Source: DATKWD01 sp963704815
Lineage (GTDB): Bacteria > Actinomycetota > Acidimicrobiia > Acidimicrobiales > Salinilacustritrichaceae
Direction of reading: 5' to 3'
Assembly: GCA_963704815.1 (NCBI GenBank)
Contig: CAVPHU010000001.1
Span: 186,001 to 250,000 of the forward strand
DNA length: 64,000 nucleotides
Part shown: positions 9,850-16,989 of the stretch, piece by piece
Layout: every line of letters starts with the position of its first letter
How positions within the stretch are numbered: the first letter of the stretch is position 1
Notes under the pieces: model-generated
What the model was told of the DNA's origin: nothing
The model's input: the letters and a program-made list of their open reading frames with translations, nothing else
The model's database searches: none
Program-made: the position numbers and the translations under genes

Positions 9850-10739
9850 GCACCGGATCCCAGATCACGGTCCGGGAAGTGGGGCCACGCGACGGGTTGC
9901 AGCCCGAGGCGCCGCTGTCGGTCGAGCAGCGCGTGCAACTGATCGACGCGCTCTTGGCAGCCGGGGTGACCGCCATCGAGGCCGTGGCCTTCGTCTCACC
10001 CAAGGCGGTTCCGGCGATGGCCGAGGCCGCGGAGGTGCTGGCGGCCGTCGGTCGCCGCGACGGCGTGACCGTCACCGCACTGGTCCCCAACGTGCGCGGG
10101 GCCGAGATGGCGGCTGCGACGGGGCTGGTCGACGAACTGACGGCGACGATCTCGATCTCCGAGACCTACAACCAGCGCAACGTGCGGATGTCCACCGCCG
10201 AATCGGTGGACGTGCTCGCCGGCATCTGCGCCCTCGGGATCCCGGTCGACGCGGTCGTCTCGTGTGCGTTCGGATCACCCTACGAGGGCGACATCGCGCC
10301 GTCCGACGTCGCGACACTCTGTGCGCACCTCCGTGCTGCGGGTACTGCCCGCGTCTCCCTGGCCGACACGACCGGCATGGCGACCCCCCGGCGCATCGCC
10401 GAAGTGGTCAGAGCGGTCGACGGTGAGGTCGGGCTGCACCTGCACGAGACCCGCGGCACCGGCCTGCTCAATGCGTATGCCGGCCTCGAACTCGGCGTAC
10501 AGCGCTTCGACACCAGCGTCGGCGGGCTCGGAGGCTCGCCGTTCGCCGCAGGCGCAGCGGGCAACGTGGCGACCGAGGGGCTGGTCGCGCTGTGCGACGA
10601 TCTGGGCATCGAGACCGGGATCGATGTCGAGCAGATGTGTGAGGCGGCCATCCTGGTGGAGGCGATGCTCGAGCGGCCGGTGCCGAGTGCGATTGCCCAC
10701 GCGGGACCTCGCTCGCGACTGGCGGCAGGAGATCGCTGA
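9846..10739 (+). CDS. Hydroxymethylglutaryl-CoA lyase family protein
   Basis: TIM-barrel aldolase-type lyase (297 aa) with the N-terminal metal/substrate motif VREVGPRDGLQ, the barrel histidines in HLHETRGTG, and the glycine-rich catalytic loop GGLGGSPFAAGAAGNVATE. HMG-CoA lyase cleaves HMG-CoA to acetyl-CoA and acetoacetate, the last step of leucine breakdown. The loop that usually holds a catalytic cysteine (GGCPFA in the classic enzyme) reads GGSPFA here, so substrate or efficiency may differ. Directly overlaps the upstream carboxylase and the downstream small gene, so these form one operon. Confidence 0.85.
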   Translation: MSTGSQITVREVGPRDGLQPEAPLSVEQRVQLIDALLAAGVTAIEAVAFVSPKAVPAMAEAAEVLAAVGRRDGVTVTALVPNVRGAEMAAATGLVDELTATISISETYNQRNVRMSTAESVDVLAGICALGIPVDAVVSCAFGSPYEGDIAPSDVATLCAHLRAAGTARVSLADTTGMATPRRIAEVVRAVDGEVGLHLHETRGTGLLNAYAGLELGVQRFDTSVGGLGGSPFAAGAAGNVATEGLVALCDDLGIETGIDVEQMCEAAILVEAMLERPVPSAIAHAGPRSRLAAGDR

Positions 10740-10945
10740 TGCCCTACTGCGACAACTGCGACCGCTTTCTCAACCCCAACACGCTGCGTGACGGTGGGAC
10801 GTGCCCGACCTGCGAGAAGGTCGTCGAGGACACCGGTGCGGTCAAGGCGCCGACCAAGGCACCGTGGCACTTCAAACTCCTGGTGGCCTCGGTCGCCGCC
10901 TACCTCGGATGGCGCGCCGTGCAGTTCTTCCAGTGGTTGTTCTGA
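10739..10945 (+). CDS. Small zinc-ribbon membrane protein
   Basis: 68 aa. The N-terminal half has two CXXC pairs (YCDNCDRF and TCPTCEKV), a probable zinc ribbon. The C-terminal half is one hydrophobic helix (FKLLVASVAAYLGWRAVQFFQWLF) that would place the ribbon on the cytoplasmic side if inserted N-in. The ATG overlaps the lyase stop (TGATG), indicating co-translation. Function unknown. Confidence 0.75.
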   Translation: MPYCDNCDRFLNPNTLRDGGTCPTCEKVVEDTGAVKAPTKAPWHFKLLVASVAAYLGWRAVQFFQWLF

Positions 10946-11055
10946 GTCTTCCGCAGCCGGCGCGAGGGGGTCACCCGCCGGAGTGGACGAAGTTCGTCGG
11001 ATCAGGGTGGCGAGGCCCCGGTACCGGGGAGATAGGGTGTCGGCTCCGTGAGTCA

Positions 11056-11133
11056 CGGGCTGTGGCGCAGCTTGGTTAGCGCGTCGGTCTGGGGGACCGA
11101 AGGTCGTGGGTTCGAATCCCGCCAGCCCGACCA
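11056..11133 (+). tRNA. tRNA-Pro (anticodon GGG)
   Basis: The acceptor stem CGGGCTG pairs with CAGCCCG, followed by A and an encoded CCA. The anticodon stem TCGGT/ACCGA encloses the loop CTGGGGG, giving anticodon GGG (reads CCC/CCU). The T-arm GTGGG TTCGAAT CCCGC is standard. The 3' half of this gene is the attachment site of the element that follows; the copy here is complete, so the tRNA remains functional after integration. Confidence 0.95.
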
Positions 11134-11134
11134 A
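11083..11134 (+). repeat. attL: 3' half of tRNA-Pro plus AA
   Basis: First copy of a perfect 52-bp direct repeat running from the anticodon stem to the base after CCA. It overlaps the intact tRNA gene. The second copy is at 16217-16268. This is the expected footprint of site-specific integration into a tRNA 3' end. Confidence 0.93.
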
Positions 11135-11192
11135 ACAAAGAGCAGGTCAGAGGGCCTAGAGCGTAAGCGTGGCGCTCCGGGCACGGCTTCGC

Positions 11193-11214
11193 ATGGCACA
11201 CATATGGCACATCC
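11193..11214 (+). repeat. Left paired repeat ATGGCACA-N3-ATGGCACATCC (arm-site-like)
   Basis: Two ATGGCACA octamers 11 bp apart (start to start), the second followed by TCC, 59 bp inside attL. The same arrangement, in the same orientation and differing only in the 3-bp spacer, occurs at 16108-16129 next to attR. Symmetric placement near both ends and one-turn spacing fit integrase arm-type or excisionase binding sites; this role is inferred. Confidence 0.65.
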
Positions 11215-11232
11215 CTGACACAGAACGGCGTC

Positions 11233-12117
11233 TCAGAGGGCCGAAACGCTCGCCAGCGGAGTGGCTTCAGCGGCCCGGTACTGCTCATCGAGCGCCACCG
11301 TGAGCGCCTCATCGAGCTCGGGGAAGAGGTGGCCGTACCGATCAAGCGACACCGTGACGGAGGAATGGCCGAGCCGTTCCATGATCGCTCGAGGGTGAGC
11401 GCCCTGGCCGATCAGCAGAGCGGCGCACGTGTGCCGCAGGTCATGGAACCGGAAGCCGTCGGGCAGTCCGGCAGCCTTAACGGCCGGCTTGAAGTGCCGC
11501 CGGTAGAAGTTGCTCTGTCGGATCGGCCCACCATTGGCAGACGTGAAGATCAGGTCACGGTGATGCCTCCCGGCGAGGTGCTCGGTCAGCTCATCGGCCA
11601 GCGCAGCGAGGAGGGAAACCGTCCGGTGTTCGTAGGTCTTGGGTTCGCTGTAGATCAGCTCGCCGTGAACCTCGGATACGGATTCGGTGATGCGTAGGCG
11701 ACGGCGCAGCGCATCGAAGCTCTCGACACGGAGCGCAGCGACCTCGCCAGCACGAAGGCCGGTGTAGGCGACGAGCCGAACGAGTAAGCCGTACTGGCCC
11801 GGTTCGATGGCGTTGGCGAGGTCGAGCACCTGAGCAGGCGTGAGGAAGTGCATCGCCTCCCGGCGACCCTGAGCGATCCTCACGCCGTGGCAAGGGTTCG
11901 ATCGCAGCGCACCGGAACGCACCCCCAGCTCGCAGACCGAGGAGAGCACCGTCTTTGCGTTCCTCACGGTCCCCGGCTTCGCTCCCTGCTTCGTCATGTC
12001 CGAGACGAGGGCGAGCACCGCCTTGTGGTCGATCGTCGAGAGTGGCCGATCAGCCAGCCGGGGGAGTAGCTGAGCGTCGAGAACGGAGCGGTAGCCGGCC
12101 AGAGTCTTTGGCTTCAC
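11233..12117 (-). CDS. Tyrosine recombinase (phage integrase), lacking the N-terminal arm-binding domain
   Basis: 294 aa. A core-binding SAM-like domain starts almost at residue 1 (KTLAGYRSVLDAQLLPRL), and the catalytic domain follows. Active-site residues are visible: Arg in TGLRAGEVAAL, HDLRHTCAALL (His, Arg), LGHSS (His) and the nucleophile Tyr in SLDRYGHLF. Family members usually have about 80-100 more N-terminal residues (arm-binding domain). Here the sequence upstream of the GTG start is capsid-gene remnant, overlapping by GTGA. The gene points toward attL. Catalytic part looks intact; integration or excision efficiency without the arm domain is doubtful. Confidence 0.9.
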   Translation of the reverse strand: MKPKTLAGYRSVLDAQLLPRLADRPLSTIDHKAVLALVSDMTKQGAKPGTVRNAKTVLSSVCELGVRSGALRSNPCHGVRIAQGRREAMHFLTPAQVLDLANAIEPGQYGLLVRLVAYTGLRAGEVAALRVESFDALRRRLRITESVSEVHGELIYSEPKTYEHRTVSLLAALADELTEHLAGRHHRDLIFTSANGGPIRQSNFYRRHFKPAVKAAGLPDGFRFHDLRHTCAALLIGQGAHPRAIMERLGHSSVTVSLDRYGHLFPELDEALTVALDEQYRAAEATPLASVSAL

Positions 12118-12688
12118 GTGTGAGCGGGTCGGCGAGAAGCGGCCGGCAGCTCGTTCTGGAGCACGTACGGGTCGGCTGCGTCGAGCGCCTCGGAGCCGCC
12201 AGTGTTGATCTCCGATGCCGTGCCGGCGAGGCCGGTGACAATGCCCTGCGGCGCACGGGAGCCGTCACCGGTCGTGAAAGCGGTCGCCATCAGGTTGTCG
12301 GCGCTGTCGATCAGCACGTCGGTCAGCTCGTGGAGGAAGTTCTCGGCGTCCTGGCCGACCTCGGAAGCTGAACGGGACGAACGACGTCGCCGAAGAACAT
12401 CGGGATCGACGGGCCGACGAGCGTTGGTGATGCGTCAGCAGCCTCGGCCGCTTCTGACTTCCACTCTGGAGGTCGCACCAGCCGAGGTGACGTTCCTGCC
12501 ATGTGTTCGTCGTGGTCTGCACCACTCTGGCGAGTCGGCGCAGCGGGTTGTTGCTGCCGTCGATGATGAGCATGATCGCCGGGTCGAGCGTCGAGCGGGA
12601 TCATGAATCCGCCATTTGCGTCGGTCGTGCTCATGGCTCGCATCTGGTCGAGCTGGGCGAGCTGGGCCCGCAGGTCGTGGACGGTCAT
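12114..12688 (-). pseudogene. HK97-family major capsid protein remnant
   Basis: Readable in pieces: an N-terminal start MTVHDLRAQLAQLDQMRA, then TTDANGGFMIPL, IDGSNNPLRRLARVVQTTTNTW, VTSAGATS, SEAAEAADASPTLVGPSIP, FVPFSF, VGQDAENFLHELTD, and SADNLMATAFTTGDGS with PQGIVTGLAGT. This is the order of an HK97 capsid P/E-loop region. Five breaks (near 12363, 12381, 12467, 12495 and 12579) are each repaired by a CG/GC dinucleotide to one 194-codon frame. Even repaired, the usual roughly 100-residue N-terminal delta domain is almost absent and the C-terminal half ends at LQNELPA, where the integrase begins. It cannot build a shell. Confidence 0.8.
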
Positions 12689-12846
12689 CTTGTGGAGGTT
12701 CTTTCGCTGAGGGTACGCACGGGGGGTGCGCGTCGGATGGGGAGTCCTGGCCGCGTTCCTGCGGTCTCGGACTACTGACCCACCTCTGACCCCTCGGCCC
12801 CTCCACGGGGACGACGCCGGTCTCGGCTGATCGGTACTGGGAACCA
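12689..12846. other. Non-coding gap inside the element
   Basis: About 158 bp between the small acidic-protein gene and the capsid remnant. The minus-strand frame is open across it but the translation is Arg/Pro-rich and featureless. It probably carries the leader of the capsid gene; no clear promoter or hairpin was recognised. Confidence 0.5.
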
Positions 12847-13267
12847 TTATAGCCAGTCCTCGTCGGGCCAGCCGGGAACCACCAGCGGACCGATGCGCCT
12901 TGAACAACCCGATCCGTTCGGGGCCGACGTGCAGGGCCACCCATTCGTCGTCGACCGGGGCGGTGAGGGCCATGTCTCCGGCGTTGATCGCTTCGACCAG
13001 TTCCACGGCCAGGTCGGCGGGCACGTACTCGAGGGCTTCCGCAGCGGCTTGGCGCAGCAGGTCGCGATCGACCTCGGCGATCCGGTGCCGTGGCAGCACC
13101 CCGAGCGGCTGACCGTTCGAGCCGTCCAGCAGTTCGATGCCGTCCTCGAGGGACGAAACCGCCAGGGTGCCGGGTTCGAGCTGGCCGAGCAGCACGCCGT
13201 TGGCTTCGATGATCCGGCGAGCCTCATACGGAAAGCGGCCCCAGTCGATGTCGTTCTCGTCCGTCAC
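12847..13267 (-). CDS. Element protein of unknown function, one frame break
   Basis: Starts at a GTG that overlaps the stop of the primase-like gene (GTGA). The acidic, Leu/Val-rich sequence begins VTDENDIDWGRFPYEARRII and contains the repeated motif LLGQLEPGTLAV..LLDGSNGQPLGVLPRHRI. The frame is lost near 12895 in GCGCAT. Adding CG there joins it to IGPLVVPGWPDEDWL and a stop at 12847, giving 140 aa. No family recognised. Position between replication and capsid genes suggests a phage/satellite accessory role. Confidence 0.6.
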
Positions 13268-14510
13268 GGCGTCTCCTCATCGGCGAGGGCGGCGATGAGT
13301 CCTTCACCGGATGAGAGGCCGAAACGACGCAGGTGTCGGACCACTCCTTGTCGGCGAGTTCCATCAGCTTTCGAATGTTCGCTCGGGCCGTTCCCTTGCG
13401 TGCCTTGGCGGTCTCGCCCACCAGCAGCACAAACAACCGGGCGGGGTGCTCTGCGCCGTCGGCCAAGGCGTGAGGGTGAGGGCCGACGGCGCTGCCGAAG
13501 GACGCAAGGAAGTCCGCCAGGAGTGCGGCGGGGTCAGCTTCGGTGTGCGGCTCGAGCACCTCGAGCACCTCGCCGGCGAGGCCGTGCCGTGCTGCCGGTT
13601 CAAGCGTTGGTAGTGCGTTGCGCTCAAAGCGACCTAAGCGACCGATGGGGGTTTCTGCGCTTTGGTCGCTTGGGTCGCTGCGCCGGAGGCTCACGTACTC
13701 AGACGGTCGGCCGCCAGTGTCGTTGTCGGTTTCTCGCTCGATGAGTCCTTTCCTGTCGAGGAGGTCGAGGGCAGTTTCGATGCGCTGAGCTGACTCGTGA
13801 CGATTGAACAGGTCACGGATGAGGGTGCGGTTCAACCGGGCACCGTTGGAGTCGACCAGGGCGGTGAGGATTCGATCAGCTACCGGGTCCTCGATGCTGT
13901 CCCCGAAGCACCATTTCGCTGACGCTGCGCAGTAGTTCCACATCGACCAGGCGGCCTCGAGGTGCGGCACGTCGACCGTGCCACTACCGTCGAGAAGCGC
14001 ATAGGTGACCGATAGCCGGAGCACCTGAGCCTCTGCCCTTGCGGTCGCAGCGGCGGCGAGGTCGCCGGAGTCGTCGTCGGCCATGCAGTCGTACAGCCGG
14101 CACCACAGTTCTTCGGCCGGAGACGTGCGACCGATGCGACACACCTGGCGGGCCTCGGCGATCCGGGCACCGATGGTGCTGGCGGCTTCTCGTAGCCGTA
14201 CCGGTTCGGGTTCGCCGCCATTGGGGAGCCGCTTTGACCTTCGTGCTGCGACGAGGAGAAAGCGGTTCATCAGACCGTTCTCAATCTCGTTCTGCTCGAG
14301 GCGTCGTTCGAGCTCGGTGGCGGTCACGTGCCCGATGATCGACACATGCGCCCCGCTGGCTCTGAGAGGGTCCCGTCGAGTCAGCGTTCGCAGCTCGCCC
14401 GAATCCCACGCGTCGCGGATAACCGGCGACAGGGTGTTGCCTTCCCGCTTCGCAACGGAAAGCACACGAGCAAACTCCGGTTCGACCACGAGGAGCCGAT
14501 GTGCCGTCAC
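13264..14510 (-). CDS. Primase/helicase-like ATPase (DUF3987 type) with N- and C-terminal halves in swapped order
   Basis: About 415 aa, starting from a GTG that overlaps the stop of the preceding small gene. The first 290 residues match what is normally the second half of phage DUF3987-type proteins: RLLVVEPEFARVLSVAKREG, ASGAHVSIIGHVTATELERR, EIENGLMNRFLLVAARRSK, a helical part and a winged-helix end (GLIERETDNDTGGRP). What is normally the first half follows: GLAGEVLEVLEPHTEADPAALL, ASFGSAVGP, and the P-loop-like VGETAKARKGT. Near 13319 one G is missing; restored, it gives GLSSGEGLIAALADEE and a stop at 13264. Whether the permuted order still folds is unknown. Confidence 0.75.
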
Positions 14511-14734
14511 GGGAGGTCACAGATACGGCGACGGCCAGAACACATGGCAGCCAGCTCACGCCGAGCCCGACGCACCTTGCGCATTTCGGCGGCGGCCATG
14601 CGTTCGGCCTTGGCGCTATCGTGTCCGCTGTCGAGGTCGTGTGGCTGCGCCTCATCTTGCGGGTCCGGCGTCTCCATATCGGAGCGCCGGTCCTGCCCTG
14701 TTTTGCCGTTCACGACGCTTGCCCTTGGGTGCAT
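14507..14734 (-). CDS. Small charged element protein
   Basis: Up to 75 aa from the ATG at 14734, or 56 aa from a second ATG at 14677 (METPDPQDEAQPHD). It has an acidic N-terminal half and a basic C-terminal helix (AERMAAAEMRKVRRARRELAAM) that could bind nucleic acid. It overlaps the excisionase-like gene upstream by about 25 bp if the first start is used, and the primase-like gene downstream by GTGA, so it is a translationally coupled member of the element operon. No family recognised. Confidence 0.5.
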   Translation of the reverse strand: MHPRASVVNGKTGQDRRSDMETPDPQDEAQPHDLDSGHDSAKAERMAAAEMRKVRRARRELAAMCSGRRRICDLP

Positions 14735-14910
14735 TCTTCGAGCGCTTCCACGTAGCGGCGAAGCTCAGCGGCGGTGAGCATCATTCGGCCGTTGACCTCG
14801 ACCGGGCGAAGGCGGCCGGCGGCGACCTCGCCGTAGGCCCAGCTCCGGCCGTGGCCGAGCTTCACTCCGCCTCGTTCGATGCTGTAGAGCAGCGGTTCAG
14901 ATTCGTTCAT
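14710..14910 (-). CDS. Excisionase-like winged-helix DNA-binding protein
   Basis: 66 aa from an ATG preceded by a good ribosome site (GGAG, 6 bp upstream). The sequence LYSIERGGVKLGHGRSWAYGEVAAGRLRPVEVNGRMMLTAAELRRYVEAL has the AlpA/Xis layout: a short recognition helix (SWAYGEVAAGRL), a wing (VEVNGRMML) and a final helix. First gene of the leftward element operon; likely directs excision and/or represses its own promoter in the 14911-14973 gap. Confidence 0.75.
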   Translation of the reverse strand: MNESEPLLYSIERGGVKLGHGRSWAYGEVAAGRLRPVEVNGRMMLTAAELRRYVEALEECTQGQAS

Positions 14911-14973
14911 CGGTTTCTCCTCAGTTCGTGACTGGACGCCTTCATCATGCGGGGGGACAGTTAGGGTCCCCCT

Positions 14974-16095
14974 ATGGCATCCCGACCTGACCTGCGGCAT
15001 GACGTCGACGTACTGCTGACCCGAGACGGCTCACGGCCGGTGGATGGCAAGGAGTGGTCGCTGGTCTTTGCAGACGCCGAAGATGCCGACCGCCACGGCG
15101 AATCGCTGGAGCCACTGGTCGAGCGAATCCGACGTGCACGGGAGGCTCGACAACAAGGCGGCGAAGAGCGACGACAGCCCATCGAACTGCGCCACGTGGA
15201 GGAGTCGGTCAGGCTTCGGGCAGAGGTGCGCACGGCGATGACTGCGGCAGAGCTCGAGAAGGCGGGGCGGGTTCGGCGATTCCGTGGCGAGGTCCTCGGC
15301 GGCGAGCTTGTCGAACCCGAAAGAATCGAGGAATGGTTCGCCTCTGTGCGCCACCCCGACGTGCCGGTTCGAGTCACCCTCGAGACGGTCTACCCGGAGG
15401 CTGACGGCGGCGAGCCTGAGGAGCGCCACTTCGGGGTCGATGATTCGAGAGCCCTTCGCTCTCTTGGGTGGCAGATTGAGGTCGACCTAGACGGCGTAGG
15501 GGGCTGGCCGAAAGGTGCCACGCTTTCCCGCCACGTCGTGACTGAGTACCCCGCCATCGACTACTGGAACGGCGACCGGAAGCCCCGACACGAACCGGCA
15601 GGGAGCGCCACGCTTCGCCGGCTGGCCGAGGTGGTCCGATTCATACGCAGGTGGTCGGGCTGGTCAGAACGAGACTCGAGCACCTGGCTTCTGACCGGTG
15701 TAGTGCCGTCGACCGGGCCAGGCATCAGCGTGAACGTTTCGGTCCGTCTCGGTCCCGACATCGAGATGGGCGAGATTCCATACCGGCCGAAGGTCACGAT
15801 CGTGGTCGACGCTGACACGGACGCACGAGTCGTTGAGAGCGCCTTTCGAGAAGCGCAGACGTGGGCACTCAGCGGCGACCGGGTCCGGGGTCTCGAGGTG
15901 CATACGCTCCGCCGGCTTCTTGTGTGGCTCGACCTACCCGACGACATGACCCGCCAGGACAAGTGGAATGCGATGCTCCGTGACGATCCGGAACTGGCCG
16001 AGAGGTTCAGCGGCTTCGAGTCGTTCGATCGGACGATGCGGCGTGCCCGAGACCGGGTGTGTGATGCGGGGGAGCCGCCGAGCCGCTTCACGTGA
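14974..16095 (+). CDS. Element cargo protein of unknown function
   Basis: 373 aa, the only rightward gene of the element, between the excisionase promoter region and attR. No signal peptide or membrane helix. N-terminal 90 residues are charged with heptad-like helices (ESLEPLVERIRRAREARQQ); the middle is beta-rich (VPVRVTLETVYPEADGG, HFGVDDSRALRSLGWQIEVDL); the last third mixes strands and helices (YRPKVTIVVDADTDARVVESAFREA). No catalytic motif or known family recognised. Position at the edge of an integrative element is where defence or interference cargo is often found, but that is only context. Confidence 0.75.
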   Translation: MASRPDLRHDVDVLLTRDGSRPVDGKEWSLVFADAEDADRHGESLEPLVERIRRAREARQQGGEERRQPIELRHVEESVRLRAEVRTAMTAAELEKAGRVRRFRGEVLGGELVEPERIEEWFASVRHPDVPVRVTLETVYPEADGGEPEERHFGVDDSRALRSLGWQIEVDLDGVGGWPKGATLSRHVVTEYPAIDYWNGDRKPRHEPAGSATLRRLAEVVRFIRRWSGWSERDSSTWLLTGVVPSTGPGISVNVSVRLGPDIEMGEIPYRPKVTIVVDADTDARVVESAFREAQTWALSGDRVRGLEVHTLRRLLVWLDLPDDMTRQDKWNAMLRDDPELAERFSGFESFDRTMRRARDRVCDAGEPPSRFT

Positions 16096-16107
16096 CCGTG
16101 GGCGTTC

Positions 16108-16129
16108 ATGGCACATTTATGGCACATCC
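16108..16129 (+). repeat. Right paired repeat ATGGCACA-N3-ATGGCACATCC (arm-site-like)
   Basis: Same paired octamers as at 11193-11214, in direct orientation, with spacer TTT instead of CAT. It lies just after the cargo gene stop and 87 bp before attR. Likely bound by the element's integrase or excisionase. Confidence 0.65.
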
Positions 16130-16216
16130 GGTCCCATCCGTGGGGGTCCGGTGTTGTCCCCGCACCGCCTCTGACCTGCCATTATCGTCCGGTCGTGTCC
16201 GGTGGAATCCTGCCTA

Positions 16217-16268
16217 GTCGGTCTGGGGGACCGAAGGTCGTGGGTTCGAATCCCGCCAGCCCGACCAA
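16217..16268 (+). repeat. attR: duplicated 3' half of tRNA-Pro
   Basis: Second copy of the 52-bp repeat, lacking the 5' half of the tRNA, so not a functional tRNA gene. Sequence before it (AATCCTGCCTA) differs from the left copy, placing the repeat boundary precisely. Confidence 0.93.
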
Positions 16269-16287
16269 CAAGGTGCAGGCGAGAGGG

Positions 16288-16725
16288 TCAGGACGACGGG
16301 GTTCGGCGGCTCAACGCCAGCGCGATGACGGCCGCGATCGATCCGGCGGTGCCGAGGTAGAGACCGATGCCGGGCGTCACTGTCAGACCGAATCCTGCGC
16401 CACCGCCATCTGAGGCAGTGCTCGCGATGTCCGACAGGTCGTAGATGTAGACGACCGCGGTCAGCGCGGCGCAGACGATCGCCGTCGGGCTCACGGACAC
16501 GCCCGGAGACGTCTGCCGCTGGAACCGGAAGAAGAAGCCGGCCGCGACGGCCGACCCGATCGCGGTCAGCACGCCATCGTCGTCGGTGCCGTTCACCGTG
16601 ATGAAGCCGACCTCTGCCCATGGCAGGAACGAACCGAAGAACGCACAGGCCAACTCCACGTAGGCGACGATCGCCGAGGTCGCGAGCTTGGTGGCGGGGG
16701 CTGCCTGCGACGCTGACGCCGTCAG
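16288..16725 (-). CDS. Small multi-pass membrane protein
   Basis: About 145 aa with four hydrophobic segments (SAIVAYVELACAFFGSFLPW, AAGFFFRF region, IVCAALTAVVYIYDL, GSIAAVIALAL) and a Gly/Asp-rich loop. This is a common layout of small actinobacterial membrane proteins. No ATG/GTG start is clear; a CTG at 16725 overlaps the stop of the gene upstream (CTGA). Alternatively one missing base there would fuse it with that gene into a single protein. Function unknown. Confidence 0.55.
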   Translation of the reverse strand: MTASASQAAPATKLATSAIVAYVELACAFFGSFLPWAEVGFITVNGTDDDGVLTAIGSAVAAGFFFRFQRQTSPGVSVSPTAIVCAALTAVVYIYDLSDIASTASDGGGAGFGLTVTPGIGLYLGTAGSIAAVIALALSRRTPSS

Positions 16726-16946
16726 TCCTGGCCGCCGCCGTTCTCGAAGAGCGACTTCCCGGCATCGGTGTCGCCGAACGGGCTGTCTTGGGGCGGGCGT
16801 CGGAGCTTCGTGGTGAGTCGGCCGTCCAAGAGGACGAGGATGACGGCAACGCCGACGAGCGCGAGCAACAACACGGCGCAAGCGTGACCCCATCCCCACG
16901 AAGTGTCAATGGGGGCCCTACGTAGAACTACCGATGTGCGCGCCAC
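16722..16946 (-). CDS. Small single-pass membrane protein
   Basis: 74 aa from a GTG at 16946, with one membrane helix (ACAVLLLALVGVAVILVLL) and a short polar tail ending ENGGGQD. The start is uncertain. It sits directly upstream of the other small membrane protein and may form one gene with it if a base is missing near 16723. Function unknown. Confidence 0.45.
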   Translation of the reverse strand: MARTSVVLRRAPIDTSWGWGHACAVLLLALVGVAVILVLLDGRLTTKLRRPPQDSPFGDTDAGKSLFENGGGQD

Positions 16947-16989
16947 CGGCGCCGTTGGACACTGAGAGCCGACGACACAGGAGGCTCAC

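Larger units (their letters stand above)
11083..16268. mobile_element. Integrated satellite-like or prophage-remnant element in tRNA-Pro
   Basis: A 5.2 kb segment bounded by identical 52-bp direct repeats (11083-11134 and 16217-16268) covering the 3' half of tRNA-Pro. It carries a tyrosine integrase beside the left end, a winged-helix excisionase-like gene, a primase/ATPase-like gene, an HK97-type capsid remnant, two small genes and one divergent gene of unknown function at the right end. There is no terminase, portal, protease, tail or lysis gene. The gene set recalls small actinobacterial prophage-like elements such as phiRv1/phiRv2 (integrase, excisionase, primase, capsid), but shorter and decayed. 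Confidence 0.9.
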
